Source: Litsea cubeba
Taxonomy: Eukaryota > Streptophyta > Magnoliopsida > Laurales > Lauraceae
DNA: 64,000 bases
Reading direction: 5' to 3'
Assembly (NCBI GenBank): GCA_012931725.1
Contig: CM022947.1
Coordinates: forward strand, 25,806,772 to 25,870,771
The notes beneath the pieces are model-generated. The model saw only the letters and a list, made by a program, of their open reading frames with translations. It ran no database searches and was not told the DNA's origin. Positions 30,437-42,287 of this stretch are shown here, one piece after another. Numbering within the stretch: the stretch's first letter is position 1; each line of letters starts with the position of its first letter. The position numbers and the translations under genes are program-made.

Positions 30437-32444
30437 TGAAGGAAACCGCGATTCAGATCTGAAACTTCTCATAAAGAGACTACTATGGCTGATGCAAAGC
30501 ATGACAGATTTTTAAAAATCTGATTTCTGCACTATGCAGCGGAAATCAGCCATAAAGAATCGCATAGAAACTCCATTAAATCATGACCAACATGTGTCTA
30601 ATTAATAGAGATGATAGAAGACTATTACCTCGAAGATTTGTAGACTTCGAATCTCTGAAAAAATAGATCCAAAGGCGCGAACTCAGACTTGCAATTTGCA
30701 AACAAGTTGCTGGAATTTTCTTGCACTAGTATTGCCTTTGATCTTCTCCTCTATCTCACTTCCAAATCTGATTGGCTAAGATGGTGGGATCTTAATCTAG
30801 GAAACAAGAACTATTTTTCTCATGAAAAATCTCAGACCTACAACTTTCTTCAAGGGAGAAGAAAGAAACTAGAGGGCTGGACGTGTGGGAGTGATTCTTG
30901 CTTAAAAACATGGTGGACGTCCAAGGGTGCTTGGTTTCTTTTATAGAAACTTTTGTGGAAACCTTTCCCAATTAGTTATCTCTCCTTATTCTAATTTATG
31001 TCCAAAAAGGAAAGACTTATTTCCTTTAAGAAACACTCTAATTAGAAAAGGAAACCAAAAGGAACTTTCCATACAACTAGTAATACTAGTTGTAGAACAC
31101 TTACTAATTTTAAGTTCCTAATCCAAAAAGGAAACTAACTCATAGGAATACTAATCCAAAGAGGAGTCCGACTTTCCAAGTAGAGTCCTACTCAAAGTTG
31201 GAAACCTTACCCATGGAAATCCTATTATGGACGTCCCACATATCAATGCACACCATGGCCCACATACAATTTATCTAGAGTTAAATTCATGTATGCCATC
31301 AAAGGCCTATTTGAATTTAAACTCAAAATTATTTTTCCACTAAAATAATTCATCCTTATGTTATATAAACATCTTAGGAAACCATGCCAATCTTGGTAAG
31401 TGACTAGAGAAGGGACCAAAAGACATATTTGCCATTGGCTCCCAAAATGACCAAAATGTCCATGCTAAACCCATAGCAACATTAAGACCATTTTAACCTT
31501 AACTCATTCCACTAAAGAGTTATGGTTGAACTCCAAGGACAAATATATATTATAATAAGCTCGTCATAAGATGACGGTTGTCTTCGACCTACTAAGTGTA
31601 ATGACCTGAATGCCCCTCTATGTAACATCCATAATCGAGTCAGGTTATCATATGTACTATCAACCTTCCCGATTACATCTAAACCTTAGAACTTCATATC
31701 CTTAAACATAATCATCATTCGAATATCATTCTCTTGATCCAGGGAGCGACCCACAAGTTCAATATCCATATGGAACATCCATATACTAAGATCTTAGATT
31801 TTGATGATTAATCGGATAATTCTAAGGGGATGATTATTCCATCATCAGATGGCATAGATTCTATATTGCATCTGCACGTCCCAACTGATCAAGTCCGAGT
31901 ACCCAAAACACAGAGCTGTTGACCCATGAATAGAATCTCACCCATAATGAATTAAAGCACAAGAACTTGACTTCGTCAGTTCATCCACAAATGCTCAAGA
32001 TTAAGAGCACCGGTTACTTAGTAGCATGAGGTGACTTGATCTCTTTTCTGTGATAGTACTATTTTAGAGATCACACCTACAACGGTCCTGTTCAATGCAT
32101 GACACATGCACTAATGAGATAGATCCGGGAAAGCCCTCCCGTGACTTAGGTATGTCACCCTATATAGGAGAGTATCTTATTATAACTTCTACCAAGATGA
32201 AGTGCCCAGCTCCATCTTTCAGTTATGAACAAATATGATGTTTCCAGTTGTCCATGAATTAGACCTATCTGTGTGTAGACACTACACACCTAATTCATTT
32301 ACTAGAAACAATGGGCCTTACGCAACCATACATATATACATGTTTAAGCATAAAAGAGTCTTTCAATTAAATAACCAGTAAATATCCAGTAACAAAAGAT
32401 GAGAATGCAGCTAGTGGGCTTTAGGGCATACACCAATCCCAACA
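30437..32444 (-). repeat. copia-B 3' LTR (2008 bp)
   Basis: On the minus strand it starts TGTTGGGATTGGTG and ends GGTTTCCTTCA. A TATA-like TCTATAAAAG lies near 30940-30950 on the minus strand. It differs from copia-C LTRs mainly between 30838 and 30960. Confidence 0.93.
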
Positions 32445-32455
32445 AACTCCCACTT
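32445..32455 (-). other. copia-B polypurine tract
   Basis: AAGTGGGAGTT on the minus strand directly precedes the 3' LTR. Confidence 0.75.
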
Positions 32456-32458
32456 GCA

Positions 32459-35400
32459 CTAAAGATCACTGCTTCCTAACCTAACACCCATAGACTCAAC
32501 ATGAGAAGTGAAGACTTTCTCAGTAAGAGTCTTAGTGAATGGGTCAGCTAAGTTATTTGCTGAAGCAATATGCTCCACCACTATCTCTCCATCCTGAATG
32601 AATTCCCGGATCAAGTGGTACTTTCTCTGAATGTGCTTGCCTTTCTTGTGATTCCTGGGCTCTTTGCACTGTGCTACAGCACCAGTGTTATCGCAGTACA
32701 TGACAATCGGTTTATGCACTGCAGGAACAACTCCCAATTCCAACAGGAATTTTCTGAGCCATACCGCTTCCTTCGCAGCTTCCGATGCCGCCACATACTC
32801 TGCTTCCATGGTAGAATCAGCTATACAGGATTGCTTGACACTTCTCCATGATATAGCCCCTCTTGACAAAGTAAAGACGTACCATGAGGTAGACTTTCTG
32901 GCGTCACTATCAGATTGGAAATCAGAGTCTGTATACGCCAATGGCGTTAGATCATCTGCTCGAAAGGTTAGCATATAATCTTTCGTTCTCCGAAGATACT
33001 TGAATATATGCTTAACTGCTGTCCAATGCATAGGTCCGGGGTTTGACTGATATCTGCTAACCATGCCAACGGCAAAGCAAATATCTGGTCTAGTACATAA
33101 CATAGCATACATGAGGCTTCCAACAGCGGATGCATATGGAACTCTCCTCATGGTCTCTATCTCTTCAGATGTCTTTGGACATTGATCTCGGGACAGTGGT
33201 ACTCCATGTCTAGAAGGTAGGAGGCCCTTCTTGGAGTCATGCATGTTAAACTTGACCAATATCTTCTCAATGTAAGAAGATTGGGATAGGGCTAACATCT
33301 TATTCTTGCGATCACGCAAAAGCTTGATCCCTAAGATATAGCTGGCCTCACCCAAATCCTTCATCTGAAATTGAGAGGATAACCAAACCTTTGTGGATGA
33401 GAATAAACCTACATCATTTCCTATGAGTAATATGTCATCTACATATAGAACCAAAAATGCAACTGCTTTCCCATTTCCTTTCTTATACACACATGGTTCA
33501 TCAATGTTTTGATCAAAGCCAAAAGATTTGACTGCCTGATTAAACTTGATGTTCCATGCTCTAGATGCTTGCTTAAGTCCATAGATGGACTTCTTAAGTT
33601 TACAAACCATGTTATCTTGGCCACTAGCAATGAAGCCCTCTGGTTGCATCATATAGATGCATTCGTCAAGACTTCCATTAAGAAAAGCTGTCTTGACATC
33701 CATCTGCCATATCTCGTAGTCATAATGACATGTGATGGCCAAGAGAATCCTTATGGACTTAAGCATAGCCACTGGTGAAAAGGTTTCCTCATAATCGATA
33801 CCTTCTTTCTGAGTATATCCTTTCGCCACCAGTCTTGCTTTGAAGGTTTCCACCTTCCCATCCACTCCTCTCTTTCTCTTGTAGATCCACTTGCACCCTA
33901 TGGGTTTGATCCCTTCAGGTGCATCTACAAGTTCCCAGACTTGATTGGAATACAAAGAATCCATTTCAGATTTCATCGCTTGCTGCCACATGTCAGCATC
34001 TATATCCGTTACTGCTTCATCATAATTAGTAGGATCCTCAACCAGATCTTCAGAGTCTGTCTTAAAAGACACTCCTAGATATCTTTCTGGCTGTCTAGAA
34101 ATTCTCCCACTACGACGAGGCTCTGGAGTGTTCAAAGGAATATCTTGTTCATCTACTGCCTCAGGATCTGGTACAGATGTTATAGGAGATCCCGGAAGAA
34201 TCTCCTCAAGGGTTTCTTTACAACTAAGCTCTTGGTGCATCATACAATCATCCTCCAAGTACCTAGCATGAGTGCTGATGAGCACTTTTTGCTCCTTTGG
34301 ATGATAAAAGATGCCACCTCTCGTTCCCTTAGGATACCCAATGAAGTAGCACATTTCCGATCTGGGTTCTAGCTTGGTAGCTTTATCATTCAGTACATAG
34401 GCTGGACAACCCCAAATGTGGATATGATTTAAACTAGGTTTTCGACCTGTCCATATTTCTTGTGGTGTCCTAGGTACTGACTTAGATGGTACCAGATTTA
34501 AAATGTATGCTGCTGCTTCTAAGGCATATCCCCAAAAAAGATATAGGTAGGGTTGCATGACTCATCATGGACCTTACCATATCAAGAAGGGTACGGTTTC
34601 TTCTCTCTGCTACACCATTTTGCTAGGGTGTACCCGGTGCAGACAACTGAGACACAATCCCATGTTGTGTGAGGTACTCCTTGAACTCACCCAGGAGGTA
34701 CTCGCCACCTCGATCGGATCGAAGGGCTTTGATATGTTTTCCTAGTTGTAGCTCCGCCTCAGCCTTGAATTGTTTGAACTTATCAAACGCCTCAGACTTG
34801 CGTCGCATTAGGTATACATATCCATACCTAGAGTAATCATCGGTGAAGGTGATGTAATACTCATACCCTCCTCGAGCCGGTTTGTTAATAGGACCACACA
34901 CATCAGTGTGAATCAATTCTAACAGCTCCTTTGACCTAAGTCCCTTTCCAGAGAATGACCGTTTGGTCATCTTTCCCTTGAGACAAGATTCGCACTGAGG
35001 AAAAGGTTCAAAATCTAATGAGCTTAAGGGCCCATCTTCTACCAACCTCTGAATCCGTTTTAGGTTAATGTGACCCAAACGTAAGTGCCAAAGATATGTG
35101 TCATTGATTGAAGATACCTTCCTTTTAAGGGAAGTTGAGCTTTCTTGTTGTACATTATGCAGTGTGGGAGCAATAGGATATATATAAAATAAGTTGTCAT
35201 GTATTCTACCGGAACATATAATATTTCCATCTCTACTGATATCAATACCAGAATGGAAAGAAACTGAATAATTAAATTCAATTAATCTGGAAACTGAAAT
35301 TAAATTCTTCCTCATGTCCGGAACATAAAAAACATTATTTAAAACTAATATCCTATTACATGGAAAATGTAAGGTAACTACTCCTACTGCAACTGCCCAA

Positions 35401-36431
35401 ACTTTAGCTCCAGTTCCGACTCTAAAGGCAAACTCTCCTTTCTCAATTCTCTGCATTATCTGAAACCCCTGCAATGAATTGCAGATATGATTAGTGGCTC
35501 CTGAGTCTACTATCCATGAGTCAGTAGAATCAACCACTAGACAAGTTTCAATGTAGTATGAAAAAGATGTACCTTTCTTAACTGAGACCAGGAACTTGGG
35601 ACAATCTTTCTTCCAATGACCTTTCAGGCCACACTTGAAGCATTTCCCTTTGGGCTTTCCATCTGTACCCTTGTCCTTCTGATTACCAGCATTGTTCTTT
35701 TTCTGCCCTTTTCCCTTATTCTGCTTCTTCTTGGACTTCTTCCCTTTCGGGTTCAGTTTAGAGGAAGACTGGAAAAAATGAGCCTGGGCTTTGGGCTTCA
35801 TGATAGCCTCTGCCGCCTGGAGTTCTTTCATTAACTCAGGTAGAGTCATGTCCATCTTGCTCATATTGAAATTGAGCTTGAACTGATTGAAAGATTCCGG
35901 CAGAGTTTCGAGAATCATGTCAGTCTGACTCCCTGCATCAATCTCAGCCCCTAGAATCTCAGCTTCATTGAAACAATCTATCAGCTTGAGCATATGCTCT
36001 CTGACAGGTGTTCCCTCAGCCATCCTAGCATTCATGATAGTCCTCATAGCAGCTTGCCTAGCTGGCCTGCTCTTGTCTGCGAACATCTCAGACAAGGACA
36101 TCATGATTTCATACGCTGTGTCCATTTGCTCGTGCTGTGTTTGCAACACGTTGGACATGGAAGCGAGCATGTAGCATTTAGCCATGCTGTTCGCTTTCTT
36201 CCATTTCCTCTCAGCCTCTCGCTGGTCATCAGTAGAATTAGCATCAATTTCGGGACAGTTTTCCAGCAAGACATACTTGTACTCCTCGGCTGTGAGTACT
36301 ATGTCAAGATTTCTTTTCCAGTCTACGTAGTTAGGGCCAGTCAGTTTATTCTCACGAAGAATGCACATCAACGGACTAAAAGAATCTCTACCCATCTTTT
36401 TCTGGATATAAAACGGTTTATAATTAGACAT
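32459..36431 (-). pseudogene. copia-B gag-pol polyprotein, stop plus frameshift
   Basis: Same layout as the open copia-C frame: gag, CFKCGLKGHWKKDC zinc knuckle, DSGATNHI protease, integrase, RT with YVDD and RNase H. The start is taken at 36431 (MSNYKPF), equal to copia-C; the longer open frame to 36515 runs into the leader. Two lesions lie 90 bp apart in integrase: a TAG at 34623-34625 where copia-C has CAG, and one extra A in a run at 34534-34539 (six A against five). The halves on either side are otherwise open. RNase H also has several changes against C (for example STSWYVFTLSRG). Confidence 0.93.
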
Positions 36432-38061
36432 GCAGTATATATGTAATATGCATATGGTGCTTGTTACAAAAGGAAAAACAAAGCACAAATATCTTTTTAC
36501 ATTATTCAACCCCAATCATAATGTATCAGTGTTTCAACCTCCTCATAGACCCTCCATCGAAGGGATGGCCGAGCCTACAGTCACGTTGAATTAAGGCAGA
36601 CTTATTTGGATTATCACTATCTGGACACACATCCAGTGGTAGTCCAATCACTGATTGGTTTGGCCTCATATGACAAATAACCCTTAACTCCTAAGGAGAG
36701 GTCATCACCGTCTTATGTCAAGTGTATAACCATCTCTTAGGAAATTCCCAGAATGTCTATGATTAAGTCTTCCGAATGGAAGAGACTTTATCCTTCCTAG
36801 AAGTGAACTTTAGAAAAGAGCTCCACCGAAGGGATGGCCGTTCCCACCAACACTTCATTGACATTCTATAGAAGTGATCTTTAGTAAAGAACTCCACCGA
36901 AGGGATGGCCGCTCCTACTAACACCTCATTATGAATATTCACATTAGTTCACCCATTAACCCATCAAAGCGTTCTTTAGTTGAAGAACTCCACCGAAGGG
37001 ATGGCCGTTCCCACTAACAATTTAATGAGGTAACATGAACCGAAAATGGAAGGCCGCGGGGTCTTTCCTAAAACCCCTCTCCCACTTGATTATTTATCGC
37101 TAGGGTTTATACTTTTTGACCTTTACATTGTTTTACTCAAAAGCCCTTTTTAAATCTAGCAAACTTGGTTAATTAAATTCATGACTTAAGTCATCTTAAA
37201 ATTAAATAACCTTTGCTTTAAAACATTTGAGCAAATCCCTTCAAAGAGTCAAAAACCTATCTTGGGTTATGAAAACCCATAGGTAGCATCTAATTAGATT
37301 TTAGTTTAGCCTTCTTTGGAAACCAAGGGTACCAAGATAAACTAAACCCTATCCAATTTTAAACCTTAGACAAATAGAAGGTGCTGGTCTAAGTTCCGTT
37401 TAAAACAATTTGCCAAACTAAAAACAATCTAATACAATAAAGATGCCAATTTTAGAACCTAATGGTGGCCATGTTTCTAGGTGACAATTATAGCATTTAT
37501 ATAAAGCATTCAACCATGCATTCCATATATAAAAGCAAATAAAAGTATGCATTCCTTGATGGCTCCTTGCTCTTAGGATTTCAAATCCTAATCGAATTAG
37601 GACTCCTCATGCATCTAGAAGTCTTGACTCCTTGATCTCCAAGGACTCCAATTTCTTGCAACCTTCTTGTCTTGAAACAAAACCAAAATTACATTGGAGA
37701 TTCCTATGCTTTCCAAGAAAGCTTACATCAAGACTAGTTGGAATAAAATTAAGGAAACTTTACAACTTCCTATGATTGCTAACCGCGCAATCGTACACTT
37801 TCCAACTAATTAAAAAACATCCAAATCCACATAACAATCATGCGAACCATCAAGGATGCAATACATGGCTGCAAACAAAGAGGTTAGTGCACGTAAACTC
37901 ACTATGAGCATCATTAAACAAATCTGGAAAATAAATTCCAGCAATGTTAATGAAACTTGCACACAACATGCATCACAACATAACTTTAATAGGGTGCCAC
38001 CATACCCATAATCAATCTAGGATTAATTATACACAACATGGGATCATGATTTCACATGGAG
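36432..38061 (-). other. copia-B leader (5' untranslated region)
   Basis: About 1.6 kb between primer site and gag, AT-rich, with no coding. It holds four copies of a CCAUCCCUUCGGUGG-type hairpin (plus coordinates 36554-36568, 36823-36837, 36894-36908, 36990-37004). Confidence 0.8.
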
Positions 38062-38075
38062 TGGCTCTGATACCA
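38062..38075 (-). other. copia-B primer-binding site
   Basis: TGGTATCAGAGCCA on the minus strand, complementary to the 3' end of plant initiator-Met tRNA, one base from the 5' LTR. Confidence 0.9.
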
Positions 38076-38076
38076 C

Positions 38077-38495
38077 TGAAGGAAACCGCGATTCAGATCT
38101 GAAACTTCTCATAAAGAGACTACTATGGCTGATGCAAAGCATGCCAGATTTTAAAAATCTGATTTCTGCACTATGCAGCGGAAATCAGCCATAAAGAATC
38201 GCATAGAAACTCCATTAAATCATGACCAACATGTGTCTAATTAATAGAGATGATAGAAGACTATTACCTCGAAGATTTGTAGACTTCAAATCTCTGAAAA
38301 AATAGATCCAAAGGCGCGAACTCAGACTTGCAATTTGTAAACAAGTTGCTGGAATTTTCTTGCACTAGTATTGCCTTTGATCTTCTCCTCTATCTCACTT
38401 CCAAATCTGATTGGCTAAGATGGTGGGATCTTAATCTAGGAAACAAGAACTATTTTTCTCATGAAAAATCTCAGACCTACAACTTTCTTCAAGGG
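38077..38495 (-). repeat. copia-B 5' LTR, truncated (419 of ~2010 bp)
   Basis: Matches 30437-30855 of the partner LTR, then stops within CTTCAAGGG and continues as gypsy-3 sequence. The missing part holds the U3 promoter. Confidence 0.92.
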
Positions 38496-38746
38496 CATCA
38501 GTGCCAGATTCCAGGTTGGCAGTTACACTGGTCACCCCGGCAGCATCGCCAGAACACTTCCAACGGGGCTGCGCCTCTGACGACGGGCCAGCTGGTCATG
38601 CCTCGATCTCTTAGTTGGTGATGAATCAGTTGGCTGGACCATCAATCTCAAGCTACAAACTGCTCCAAGGCACAAGTGTTATCCTCCATGGTACTTAGCT
38701 TCCGACCTCAAAGAGGAGTCTAATGAGCTCAGAAGCTGGGGGGCTT
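38496..38746 (+). other. gypsy-3 3' end: repeated flank and polypurine tract
   Basis: 38496-38523 repeats the 28 bp left flank of copia-B. The rest is unique gypsy-3 sequence ending in CTGGGGGGGCTT (38736-38746), the polypurine tract before the 3' LTR. Confidence 0.75.
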
Positions 38747-39622
38747 TGTGTGGGAAAAATCCCAGGAGAATCCTGGACAAGGTGCTCCATCCCGGGCCCC
38801 CGCATCAGCAAGCCCATCCCGGCAAGCTCGGTCTCGTGCTCCACGCTTCCTATGCTCAACTCCCCCACTTCGGCAATGCACGCCTTAGCAAGACCAGACA
38901 CTCCACCTCGGCAGGATCCACTTCGGCCAAAGCATCCCACTTCGGCTTAGTGCTCCATCTCTGCCCCGACTTCGGCTGCCCAGCTCGGCTACAGTGTCAG
39001 CCCCTTCCACTTCGGCAACAGTGCCACGACCCTACATCTCCGCCAGGTCCTCACCCGGCACGACACTCCATCTCGGCCAAGCGCCTCATATCGATGAAAG
39101 TACTGAGCACTGACAGCTGTCCTCCCATGGACGCTTAAGCACGCTATGGCCCGTGCGACAAGACAAGGGGATAGCCCGTATCTCCTGACAGATCACCATC
39201 CACAGCTCCCAAGGCGTCAGGATATGGCCCAACGGGACAAGACAGGCTACGACGGGACCAGGCAGGCTACGATGAGACCGCGCCTCCCTAGTACCTGACA
39301 AAATGGGCTATGACAAGACAGCCAACTACCCCTTTGCCTCCTCTTCCTCTACATAAACACAGCTACAGCTCCAGAGGAGGGGGGGACGCCATTACCACTC
39401 TGGTATGCCATCTTCTTCCCCAAAAATCTCCTCCCTCTGCTTAGTTCATATATTAACTTAGGCATCGGAGAGCCTTGCGCCGCCCAGGCCAGGGTCCTCT
39501 GACCTGCATTTCTCCTTCCTTTTATCAGGTTCCAGGCGCAGGCATCGGTGTCCCTAATCTTACTTGGGTAAGTCCTCTAAGGCACCCCCCATTATTGTGG
39601 GTCATTATTTTTTGCACCTACA
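38747..39622 (+). repeat. gypsy-3 3' LTR (876 bp)
   Basis: Starts TGTGTGGGAAAAATCC and ends GCACCTACA, followed by GGTCC, the target duplication. About ten differences from the 5' LTR by eye. Confidence 0.93.
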
Positions 39623-39627
39623 GGTCC

Positions 39628-41229
39628 TGTGATATTGTAGGAAAAAAAATAAACCCACACAGCCAAATGCAATTTTGAAAAGGGTTTTCAAACAAAAAGT
39701 TAGAACACTTCATTGAATTGGGGCTTCGGTGATTTGTGACAGTGGTGAAGTAACCCCCTTCAATATCATCCAACACAAACTAGAATCTCATATAAAACAG
39801 AAAGCTGATTGAGGACTGGGACTGAAATCTACATGGGGTATTGGATATTGCAAATCAAAACAAACTAAACTCTGAAGTGGGTCTTACTTCTTCTGGCCGT
39901 AGGCTGTTAATGTCTTTCTCAAAGAAAGCTTCTGAAGCAAATCTAACAGAGGATTAACAGTCTCTTGCCTTTAAATGGAATGCCAAAAGGGCGGGAATGG
40001 TCGTAACTCGAAAGACGATGGAATCGATTCCCGCCAAATGTTCCGTACGTGCCGCTAAAAGAATAATCCCAAATGCGCTGAACCGCCAAAAGTGTTCTTT
40101 TCGTATTCTCTCTTTATTAAAGCCGTACCGGTGCAATGCAGGTTTAATCTTTGAGGACGGTATAAACAAAACACCTGGATGGCCACTATTAGAAAAAAAG
40201 AGGACACTGGTCAATATTATATGAAAGTGATTCTCTCACTTTTTTTTTTTTCCATTAAAGATTTAACGTGTGATGATGTTGTTGCTTAATATTCCATTTA
40301 ATCATGTATACGTTGTCGTCGCTTAATCGCATAAAATTTCATTTTTCCATTTCCCCCTTCTTCCTCCCATCGTTTTCCCCCTCAACAACCTTTTTTTTTT
40401 TTTTAATTATGGGATGAACCTTACCATCTTAGAAATCTTTATCTTTTTCATTCTCATCTCTGTTTGAATTTCTCATCCTAGCCTAATCCCAGGTTGTCAC
40501 CCACGCATCTTTCCTCTTCCCTTTCTTATATGAACTCTTCCTCTCTCAAAATTAATTATTAATTAATAAATAAGATACTATGGGTACCTCTTTTGGTTAG
40601 TGGCCATCTAGGGTCCTTTTTTTGGTAGTTTTCTCTTCAATCTTATGCAAATTAAAGAATAAATTAGTTTAATATTTAAGTTAATTATTAATTAATAAAT
40701 GAAAAATCGGAATGATAAATTCATTTGTGTGATTTCTAATATAAGTTCATATTGCCACATAATTAAGTAAAAGGAACATAATAGTGTTTGAGTTAAATTC
40801 TAAATAATGTTAGAAGCACATTTAGATTTTCAATAAAACTGGAGGCAATCTTATTGGAATTTGCACTGATGACATGCGCATGGGAACAAGAATTACAAAC
40901 ACGCATTTAGAATAAAAACCATACCTTCATCGAAATCCGGGGCCATATGTGAGAAATGGAGCGGCACCAATATTAGACAGATGAGCAAGTTTGTGGGTGT
41001 AGGGAGAAAGAGAAAGAAAAGTTTGTGTAAGGTGCAAATGAAGATAAGTCTTAATACTTTAGAAGAGATATTTCCTTAGGAGGGAGATGTGTTTATGCAT
41101 GTGAATGGATGTTTCTGTACGTGAAGGGTTGTATCTGTCCTTGGGTATACCATGCTGATGTGGCTGAAGGAGAGGGGAGATTTGCCTTTTTCTTTCCCTC
41201 TCTATTTCCTCTAACTAACATCTAGCTTT
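39628..41229. other. AT-rich host spacer
   Basis: No gene that I can support. A short minus-strand stretch near 39880-39965 reads LLDLLQKLSLRKTLTAYGQ before a stop and could be a last exon, but there is nothing to join it to. Poly-T/A runs occur at 40242, 40391 and 41252. Confidence 0.45.
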
Positions 41230-42287
41230 AAGGTATAGAATAGTGGTTGAAAAAAAAAATATTCAATTCTGGCATTAGGAGAAGCCACGTCAGCTTTTTG
41301 GGGCCCATTTGTGAATGTGTCTTTTCAAAAACACATATGTGCCTTTTCAATAAAAATGTGCCTATTCTTGGGTCCCATTTGTGGATGTGTCCTTTTGAAA
41401 ATACATATGTACATTTTCAATAAAATGTGTCTCTTGGGCCCATTTGTGTGGATGCGACTCAATTCAAAGGGATGCCTTCAAACTCTATAAATTAAGGTTA
41501 TTTTTAAAGTTTTAATATAGTATCAAAATGAGCAGAAATGCCTGCAAATCCTTTGTTTTTAAGATGAAACGTGTATGCTGACGTGGATTACGGGAAGAAA
41601 GGTTTGATTTTCATAATTTTTTTGGTTGATTTGAATTTTTTAATTAGTTTGTTATAAATGGATTTATATGAAAGGGATATTAGTTTTAATATATCATTTA
41701 GGTTGCACGAGACTTAACATTTGCATCGCACAGAGGCTTCATACCAGTTCTCTCTTTAAAGCTGTGTAGCAGTTGGGAAAAAAATGCTCAATTTTGGCCT
41801 TGGGAGAAGCCATGTCAGCTTCTTGGGGCCCATTTATGAAAGTGTCTCTTGAATGTATCTTTACAAAAACACATATGTGCCTTTCAATATAATGTGCCCC
41901 TTCTTAGGGCCAGTTGTGAATGTGGCTTTTTAAAAATACATATGTGCATTTTCAAAAAAAAAAAAAATGTGTCTCTTGGGCCTATTTGTGTGGATGTGAC
42001 CCAAATGAGAGAGATGCGTTCCAACTCTATAAATTAATTAAGGTTATTTTCAAAGTTTTTATATAGTATTCAAAATAAGCAAAATGCATACAAATCCTTT
42101 GTTTTTAATATGAAACATGTATGCCGACGTGGATTAAGGGAATAAAGGTTTGATATTCATAATTTCTTGGTTGATTTGGAATTATTTTGTTATAAATGGA
42201 TTTATATGAAAGTGATATTAATTTTTATATATTATTCAGGTCGCACGAGACTTAACTTGTGCATCGCACAGGCCGGGGCTTCATTCA
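41230..42287. repeat. tandem direct duplication, two copies of ~528 bp
   Basis: Copy 1 (41230-41757) and copy 2 (41758-42287) share landmarks in order: GAGAAGCCACGTCAGCTT/GAGAAGCCATGTCAGCTT, TTGGGGCCCATTT, ACACATATGTGCC, TGTGTCTCTTGGGCC, CTCTATAAATTAA, ATACAAATCCTTTG and GCACGAGACTTAAC. They differ by many substitutions and small indels, so the duplication is old. Each copy also contains a shorter internal repeat (CCCATTTGTG...ACACATATGTGC). Origin is unknown. Confidence 0.8.

Larger units (their letters stand above)
30437..38495 (-). mobile_element. copia-B, Angela/Tork-like Ty1/copia element with truncated 5' LTR
   Basis: A minus-strand element with 3' LTR 30437-32444, polypurine tract, polyprotein (32459-36431), leader with four hairpin repeats, primer site (38062-38075) and a 5' LTR that stops at 38495 after about 419 bp. 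It is the same family as copia-C. The polyprotein has one stop and one frameshift. The right side lacks the normal LTR end; instead 28 bp of the left flanking gypsy-3 sequence (30409-30436) occur again at 38496-38523. So the usual 5 bp duplication is missing. Confidence 0.92.
26425..39622 (+). mobile_element. non-autonomous gag-only gypsy element (gypsy-3), carrying nested copia-B
   Basis: LTRs at 26425-27303 and 38747-39622 are flanked by GGTCC (26420-26424 and 39623-39627), a 5 bp target duplication. Inside are the primer site, a gag gene, about 2 kb of minisatellites and a polypurine tract. There is no protease, RT, RNase H or integrase once the nested copia-B (30437-38495) is removed. The 3' part of the LTR, the primer site, the gag core and part of the 3' region match gypsy-1/2. 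I count about 1% differences between the LTRs by eye. Confidence 0.92.

Noticed and set aside
36432..36515. 28 extra N-terminal codons for copia-B gag
   Set aside because: In copia-C the frame is not open here and the matching ATG (54917 there, 36431 here) gives the same start for both.
39880..39965. Possible last exon on the minus strand (LLDLLQKLSLRKTLTAYGQ before a stop)
   Set aside because: Only about 26 residues, no family recognised and no upstream exon; kept as a note only.
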